The notes under the pieces were generated by a model. The model saw only the letters and a program-made list of their open reading frames with translations. It had not been told where the DNA came from and searched no databases. From UBA1924 sp963976625 (GTDB taxonomy: Bacteria > Planctomycetota > Phycisphaerae > Phycisphaerales > UBA1924), in NCBI GenBank assembly GCA_963976625.1, contig CAXBLA010000015.1, positions 10,107 to 74,106 of the forward strand: DNA of 64,000 bases, in the 5' to 3' direction. Positions 59,883 through 64,000 of the stretch are shown here, in pieces; within the stretch, counting starts at the first letter, position 1, and each line of letters starts with the position of its first letter. The position numbers and the translations under genes are program-made.

Positions 59883-60827
59883 TTAAGGATGGCTCGGTGC
59901 CCGTTTGACAACGCGCACCGAGCCATTGCTCGTTTTGACCGTCGAGAGCTGATCGGAGCCCTCGAACTCGAGGCGCATCGAACCCTTGGCGGACTTGCCC
60001 AGCTCGGGCTGCCCCTCGATTTCGAGCTTGATCTTGGCGTTGCTGGTGTTGCACTTGAGCACGCCCTGGAATCGGTCACCGACTTCGATGGTGATGCCGC
60101 CGTTGGAGGTGTTCAGATCGACCGGGCTCGTGTTGGCGTCGGCCATGGAGACCTTGATCGGCCCATTGGAGGTCTGGACACGGACCTTCCCGCCCGCGTC
60201 GCTGATGACGGCTTTGCCATTCGATGAGCGGAGATCCAGCCCGCCGCTGACCTGCGATGCGTTGATCGAGCCATTGCTCGTCTTCGCCCATGCCGAGCCT
60301 TTGTGTTGTTGGATATTAATCGAGCCGTTGGATGTTTGGAGCTCCGCGTGACCCGAGAGCCCACTGATGGTGATGGCGCCATTGGAGCTGGCGACATCAA
60401 GCCCATCGACCTCTGGAATGTCGATCTCGATCGATGCCCCCTCGCCGTTGCGTCGCTCGCCGGGCCACTCGACCCAGATACTCAATGAGCCATCATCCGT
60501 ACGCTGCGCGTGGACGATCGCCAGCTGCAGGCGTGCCTGATCGTGCCCGTAGAGATCGACCTCGATGCCCACATCGGCCCGGTCGGCTGCCTCGACCGAG
60601 ACAGACCCGTTGCCGGTCTCGACACTCAACGCGGATCCGGCGATGTGCTGGATGCTTTGGGTGCTCGTTAGGTGCACTTTGTCCTTGAACTGGTTGGCGA
60701 GACCACACCCATTGGCCGCCAGCAGCACGCCCGCCCCGCCCAACATGGCCATCGCCAAGGCCGCGCGTCGGCGGACTCCGAAGGGGTGCTGATGATTGAG
60801 TGAGAAACGGCGGTGCTGGGTCGGCAT
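59883..60827 (-). CDS. DUF4097-type exported beta-solenoid protein
   Basis: A 314-residue exported protein with a hydrophobic segment and possible lipobox (LAANGC, Cys41), then a DUF4097-type repeat domain. At least nine copies of an (S/T)-(S)-N-G-x-I/V core occur about 20-25 residues apart (GNGSV, SNGAI, SNGSI, SNGSI, SNGKA, SNGPI, SNGGI, SNAKI, SNGSV), a typical right-handed beta-solenoid. The function is unknown, possibly envelope-stress sensing. Convergent with the gene at 59037. Confidence 0.8.
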   Translation of the reverse strand: MPTQHRRFSLNHQHPFGVRRRAALAMAMLGGAGVLLAANGCGLANQFKDKVHLTSTQSIQHIAGSALSVETGNGSVSVEAADRADVGIEVDLYGHDQARLQLAIVHAQRTDDGSLSIWVEWPGERRNGEGASIEIDIPEVDGLDVASSNGAITISGLSGHAELQTSNGSINIQQHKGSAWAKTSNGSINASQVSGGLDLRSSNGKAVISDAGGKVRVQTSNGPIKVSMADANTSPVDLNTSNGGITIEVGDRFQGVLKCNTSNAKIKLEIEGQPELGKSAKGSMRLEFEGSDQLSTVKTSNGSVRVVKRAPSHP

Positions 60828-60983
60828 GGGTGCCCCTCGCTGGGATGTAATTCGAGTGTTCAGGTGGCCGAGCCATCAGCATGATGGGCCCGGGGCGCAG
60901 AAACAACGCCAACGGGTGATTGGGTTTCGCGGGGCAGGATTTCATGCTCAAGACATGCTCAGGCTGAAACTCGATCAGCTGAT

Positions 60984-61448
60984 TCAGAGAATTTCCAGGA
61001 TCTCGAAACGCTTAACCCCACGCGGGGCGTTGACGCGGACGATCTCGCCCACGCGGGCCTTCATCAGGGCTTCGCCCATCGGGCTCGACGCGGTGACCTC
61101 GATGATTTCTTCGTCGAGCGATTCGGAGGCTTCGCCCACCAAGCGGTAGGTCTCGACCTCGTCGTCGTCCTCTTCGCGCAGGCGGATGGTCGAGCCGATA
61201 AACGCCACGCCCTCGGCGGTTTTGGAGCTATCAACAACCTGCGCCTTGGATAGACGCTCTTCGAGCCGACGGATCTCCGCTTCGTCCATGCCCTGCTGCT
61301 CGCGGGCGGCGTGGTACTCGGCGTTCTCCTTGAGATCGCCCAGAGCGCGGGCCTCGGCGATGCGTGCGGTGATCACCGGGCGGTTGGCCAACAACCCGTC
61401 GAGACGAGCCTTGATCTTGAGTTTTTCATCCGCTGTAATGACATCCAT
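60984..61448 (-). CDS. greA: Transcription elongation factor GreA
   Basis: Rescues backtracked RNA polymerase by stimulating transcript cleavage. The 154-residue protein has the N-terminal coiled coil with the acidic tip (ARALGDLKENAEYHAAREQQ) and the C-terminal FKBP-like domain (FIGSTIRLREEDDDEVETY, SSPMGEALMKARVGEIV). AAGGAG precedes the ATG. An inverted repeat lies just upstream. Confidence 0.95.
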   Translation of the reverse strand: MDVITADEKLKIKARLDGLLANRPVITARIAEARALGDLKENAEYHAAREQQGMDEAEIRRLEERLSKAQVVDSSKTAEGVAFIGSTIRLREEDDDEVETYRLVGEASESLDEEIIEVTASSPMGEALMKARVGEIVRVNAPRGVKRFEILEIL

Positions 61449-61476
61449 GACACACGCTCCTTCAAACTACACATCC

Positions 61477-61501
61477 GCCCGGCTCCACAACGGGGCCGGG
61501 C
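61477..61501. repeat. Inverted repeat upstream of greA
   Basis: GCCCGGC (61477-61483) and GCCGGGC (61495-61501) form a stem with an 11-base loop. No T-tract follows on either strand. It lies between the greA start and the stop of the upstream membrane gene on the same strand. Confidence 0.4.
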
Positions 61502-61513
61502 TGATCTGTTATC

Positions 61514-62350
61514 CTAAGCCCGATATCGCGCTTGTGCCACCTCAGAGGCGCGGGCGATCAACAGCAACGCGGTTCCCACGCAGATCAACGCGATCATCAT
61601 CCGCCAGTGCTCACTAAACAGCCGCGTGCTGGTGCCCAGCTGGGCCCGATCCCGCACAATTTCGAGCACTCCGGTGATCGGCGAGAGCAGCCAGCCCACC
61701 CGGGCCTGCTCGACCCCCACATATCCGAACGAGCCCAGCCCCCCCACGATCGGTGCCCCGAAGACCACCAATATTAGAATCAGCATCCACAGCACCCGCA
61801 TAGAGCCGCTGCCGTTGTTGCGTTCGATCGATGAGGTGCCCAGCGCAACCACGCCAGCGATGATGAGCGTCCATCCAAGGCACAGCACCGAGATCCCCGC
61901 GATGACCAGGATCGGCCAGTCCGCGAGCACCGCCAACGCCTGCGGCCAGATCACCGCCTGCATCGGCACAAACAACACAAAGCCATCGCGGAACGCGAAG
62001 TGCGTGTGCCCATGGGTACGCAGATAATCAGGGCGCTGCGAGAACCGGATCATGGGCCAGAGCACGCACAGCCCGAGCACGACCATCACCAGCATGGTGC
62101 GGGCCGCGGGGCGGGTGATGCTCGGGCTGATCGAGTACGCGGTCGCCATCGACGAGAACATCAACACCACAGCCGCCATCAGGTACATCATCCACAGCAG
62201 CGTGAGCACCCTCGGCTCGCCGCGCCGGTGCGACCAATCGGTATGCTTGCGGGGTGCTTTGCCAAAGAGATCACGGTCTGCCTGTGCGGACGGATACTCT
62301 TCGCCGATTGGCGTGGGTTGCTCATGATCGATATTGGGCTGCTCGTCCAT
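61514..62350 (-). CDS. Hypothetical multi-helix membrane protein
   Basis: A 278-residue protein with a polar N-terminal 45 residues and about seven hydrophobic segments. Two polar loops carry HTHFAFRDG and SSIERNNGSGS. No known signature is visible. It lies between the FtsQ-like gene (12 bp) and greA (65 bp) on the same strand. Confidence 0.7.
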   Translation of the reverse strand: MDEQPNIDHEQPTPIGEEYPSAQADRDLFGKAPRKHTDWSHRRGEPRVLTLLWMMYLMAAVVLMFSSMATAYSISPSITRPAARTMLVMVVLGLCVLWPMIRFSQRPDYLRTHGHTHFAFRDGFVLFVPMQAVIWPQALAVLADWPILVIAGISVLCLGWTLIIAGVVALGTSSIERNNGSGSMRVLWMLILILVVFGAPIVGGLGSFGYVGVEQARVGWLLSPITGVLEIVRDRAQLGTSTRLFSEHWRMMIALICVGTALLLIARASEVAQARYRA

Positions 62351-62361
62351 AGTGGATGCGA

Positions 62362-63240
62362 TTATCGTTCGGATCGCACCACAAGGATATCCGTCCCGCG
62401 GATGTCGAGGAACCCAAACCCGCCGTCGATCAGCGAGGTGGTCTTGAGGAACTCCTTGAGCCGACCGATTTTCACGCCCGCAGGCTTCTCGCCCGGGAGC
62501 TCACGCCCCGGACCAGCACCCCAAACAATCGTGGCGTCGCGTTTGGTGATGATCTTGAGAATCCCCGACTCGGCCCCGTCGCCCAGGTCAAACCCGACGA
62601 TCTGTTCGAGCAGCCCTTCGTCGCGGAGCAGCTCGAGCAGTTCGATCCCGTTTTCCAGATCGGTCCCGGGCCATTGCTCACCGACATCGGGCAGCGGCGC
62701 ATCGATGCCGAGGAAGAAATACTGGTTGCTCTGCCCGATCGCGTAATCCAACGGCAGCACATGGCGCAGGCGATCGATCACGATCTCGCGATTGCCCAAG
62801 CGAACCGCGGCGAGGGGCGCACGCCATTGCCCCTCGACCGAGACCACGCCGTCGCTTGTCCAGCGGGCGGAGGGCGTGCCGTCGAGCCAGCCGGTCTTCA
62901 TCAGCGATCGCCCGGCTTCTTCGAGCGGGGATTGCGTCAATGCAGTCCCTCCCTTGACGGCGTTCATCAGGGTCTTCTCGATGTTCTCTTGATCCGCCGC
63001 GGGCAGCCAGTGGCGTCCGCGGGCGTCGGTGGGCCAGTTGACCTCGATGCTGAGTGTGTCGGTCGGCGCGATGATGGCCGCGGCTTTGCGGTTGAGCTCG
63101 CCGATGCCCATCGCCGCCCCGCCAAAGATGGCCGCTCCGGCAACGAGCATCGCGCTGCCCAGGGCGATGCGCTTGTTGCGCAGATCACGCTCCGGGTCGC
63201 GCTTGGTGGACTTCTTCTTGGATTTTTTCTTTCGTGCCAT
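62362..63240 (-). CDS. FtsQ-like division protein candidate
   Basis: A 292-residue protein with a very basic cytoplasmic start (RKKKSKKKSTKRDPERD), one membrane helix (about residues 26-45) and a large periplasmic domain with an EVNWPTDARGRHWLP start and a VSVEGQWRAPLAAVRLG segment. FtsQ/DivIB proteins have this layout, and the gene directly follows ddl, the usual place of ftsQ in division clusters. Sequence identity is too low for me to call it firmly. It starts 39 bp after ddl ends. Confidence 0.6.
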   Translation of the reverse strand: MARKKKSKKKSTKRDPERDLRNKRIALGSAMLVAGAAIFGGAAMGIGELNRKAAAIIAPTDTLSIEVNWPTDARGRHWLPAADQENIEKTLMNAVKGGTALTQSPLEEAGRSLMKTGWLDGTPSARWTSDGVVSVEGQWRAPLAAVRLGNREIVIDRLRHVLPLDYAIGQSNQYFFLGIDAPLPDVGEQWPGTDLENGIELLELLRDEGLLEQIVGFDLGDGAESGILKIITKRDATIVWGAGPGRELPGEKPAGVKIGRLKEFLKTTSLIDGGFGFLDIRGTDILVVRSER

Positions 63241-63279
63241 ATCAGGTCTCGCTCTCTGTGGGCTCGCAGCCGGGATGTC

Positions 63280-64000
63280 TCAGTGTGCCGGGGTGGTGCT
63301 GGCGGGTGTCTTTGGGTTGGTCTTCGATCCGATCGCACAGCGTACCAAGTGTGCGCACAGCTCGTGCATCGGCATCCCGGTTTGGGCGGCTGCCTTGGGA
63401 AGCAACGAGGTCGCGGTGAACCCGGGCATGGTGTTCACTTCGAGCATCGCCCATTGGCCGTCCTCGCCGAGCAGGAAATCGACCCGCCCGAGATGCTCGA
63501 CCCCGAGCGCGATGCACACACGAAGGGCATCCTCCTGGATCGCACTGGCGATCTCATCGGCTAGATCCGGGTTCACCGTGTACACCGTGTCGTTGCGCGC
63601 GTATTTCGCGTTGAAGTCGTACACCCCGTCCACAGGGGCAATTTCGACGATCGGCAGGGCCTCAAGGGTCCCGTCGGATTGACCAAGCACGGACACCGTG
63701 AGCTCTCGCCCTTTGACCATCCGCTCGATCATGTACACCCGATTTGGGTTGCTCGATAGATCCTCGCCGACTGCTTTGATGGCATCCGTCCAGCCCTGCC
63801 GCGTCTTGCAGATATGAAGCCCGACGCTCGATCCATCGGCGACGGGCTTGATGACCACGGGCAGATCGAACGGGCAGATCGCGTCTTCGGGGCTTTGGGC
63901 ATCGCTGGGATCGAACACGCACGCGGCCGGGGTGAGCACGCCGCAGCGGCTCGCGATCAGCTTGGTCGCCAGCTTGTCCATCGCGAACCGCGATGCTTTG
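63280..64000 (-). CDS. ddl: D-alanine--D-alanine ligase, N-terminus cut
   Basis: Joins two D-alanines for peptidoglycan synthesis. The ATP-grasp core is clear: VVIKPVADGSSVGLHICK, YMIERMVKGRELTVSVLG, the PIVEIAPVDGVYDFNAKYAR segment and the metal-binding LEVNTMPGFTATSLLPKAA. The first visible ATG (63981) is internal: the preceding codons (KASRFA) continue the Ddl sequence ASxxAMDK, so the N-terminal domain lies beyond the right edge. A peptidoglycan gene in a planctomycete-like genome fits the recent view that Planctomycetes make peptidoglycan. Confidence 0.95.
   Translation of the reverse strand, partial: KASRFAMDKLATKLIASRCGVLTPAACVFDPSDAQSPEDAICPFDLPVVIKPVADGSSVGLHICKTRQGWTDAIKAVGEDLSSNPNRVYMIERMVKGRELTVSVLGQSDGTLEALPIVEIAPVDGVYDFNAKYARNDTVYTVNPDLADEIASAIQEDALRVCIALGVEHLGRVDFLLGEDGQWAMLEVNTMPGFTATSLLPKAAAQTGMPMHELCAHLVRCAIGSKTNPKTPASTTPAH

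Noticed and set aside
1..64000. CRISPR arrays, insertion sequences, prophage, tRNA and rRNA genes
   Set aside because: I found no regularly spaced repeats, transposase motifs, phage genes or tRNA T-loop signatures by reading; a tRNAscan or Infernal run would be needed to exclude small RNAs.

Overview
This 64 kb window is a chromosomal segment from a GC-rich, diderm, flagellated bacterium, most likely a marine planctomycete of the class Phycisphaerae. The placement is inferred from gene content: P-ring and L-ring flagellar genes, prepilin-like and PEP-CTERM-like surface proteins ending in VPxP-helix-RRR, a fused CcoN-CcoO oxidase subunit, futalosine-pathway menaquinone synthesis, and a large membrane pyrophosphatase. 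I see no rRNA, tRNA, CRISPR array, insertion sequence or prophage. The two edge genes (pgi and ddl) are cut by the window.

Layout. 1-1.8 kb: pgi (5' truncated) and a small membrane-anchored protein. 1.8-16.3 kb: a flagellar block. flgF-flgG-flgA-flgH run leftward, and flgI, a rod-binding FlgJ-like gene, flgN, flgK, flgL, fliW, csrA and two flagellin genes run rightward. The two arms diverge from a short region with facing sigma-54-type promoters. 16.3-25.4 kb: a Xer recombinase, three VPxP-sorted exported proteins, a sodium:solute symporter, a His/Cys-rich exported protein beside a pseudopilin (possibly zinc-linked), an ATP-grasp protein and mqnC. 25.4-37.7 kb: TonB/ExbD-like genes behind a glycosyltransferase, then housekeeping genes (bifunctional nuclease, truD, HAD hydrolase, MBL hydrolase, efp, aroK, trpF, rhomboid, citrate synthase). 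37.9-43.4 kb: rpsU, a large hppA and a transglutaminase-like protein. 43.2-54.5 kb: a leftward respiratory and metal block, ccoNO-Q-P-G-fixH-SafE-ccoI-ccoS followed by a Zn/Mn-type ABC transporter. 54.5-64 kb: rfbA-rfbB, several membrane or exported proteins, an S41 protease, greA, and a ddl/FtsQ-like pair.

How the genes work together. The most interesting signal is post-transcriptional. fliW and csrA lie directly upstream of two flagellin genes. The ribosome-binding site of each flagellin sits in a small hairpin whose loop reads ACGGAG, the A-N-GGA loop that CsrA binds. The second flagellin leader also carries an upstream AAGGAG loop and is tiled with six hairpins, and csrA's own start site lies in a hairpin. 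This looks like a complete FliW-CsrA-flagellin feedback circuit, as known from Bacillus hag, but in a planctomycete-like genome. The respiratory block pairs a high-affinity cbb3 oxidase with its copper and heme assembly factors, mqnC supplies the menaquinone route, and hppA adds pyrophosphate-driven ion pumping.
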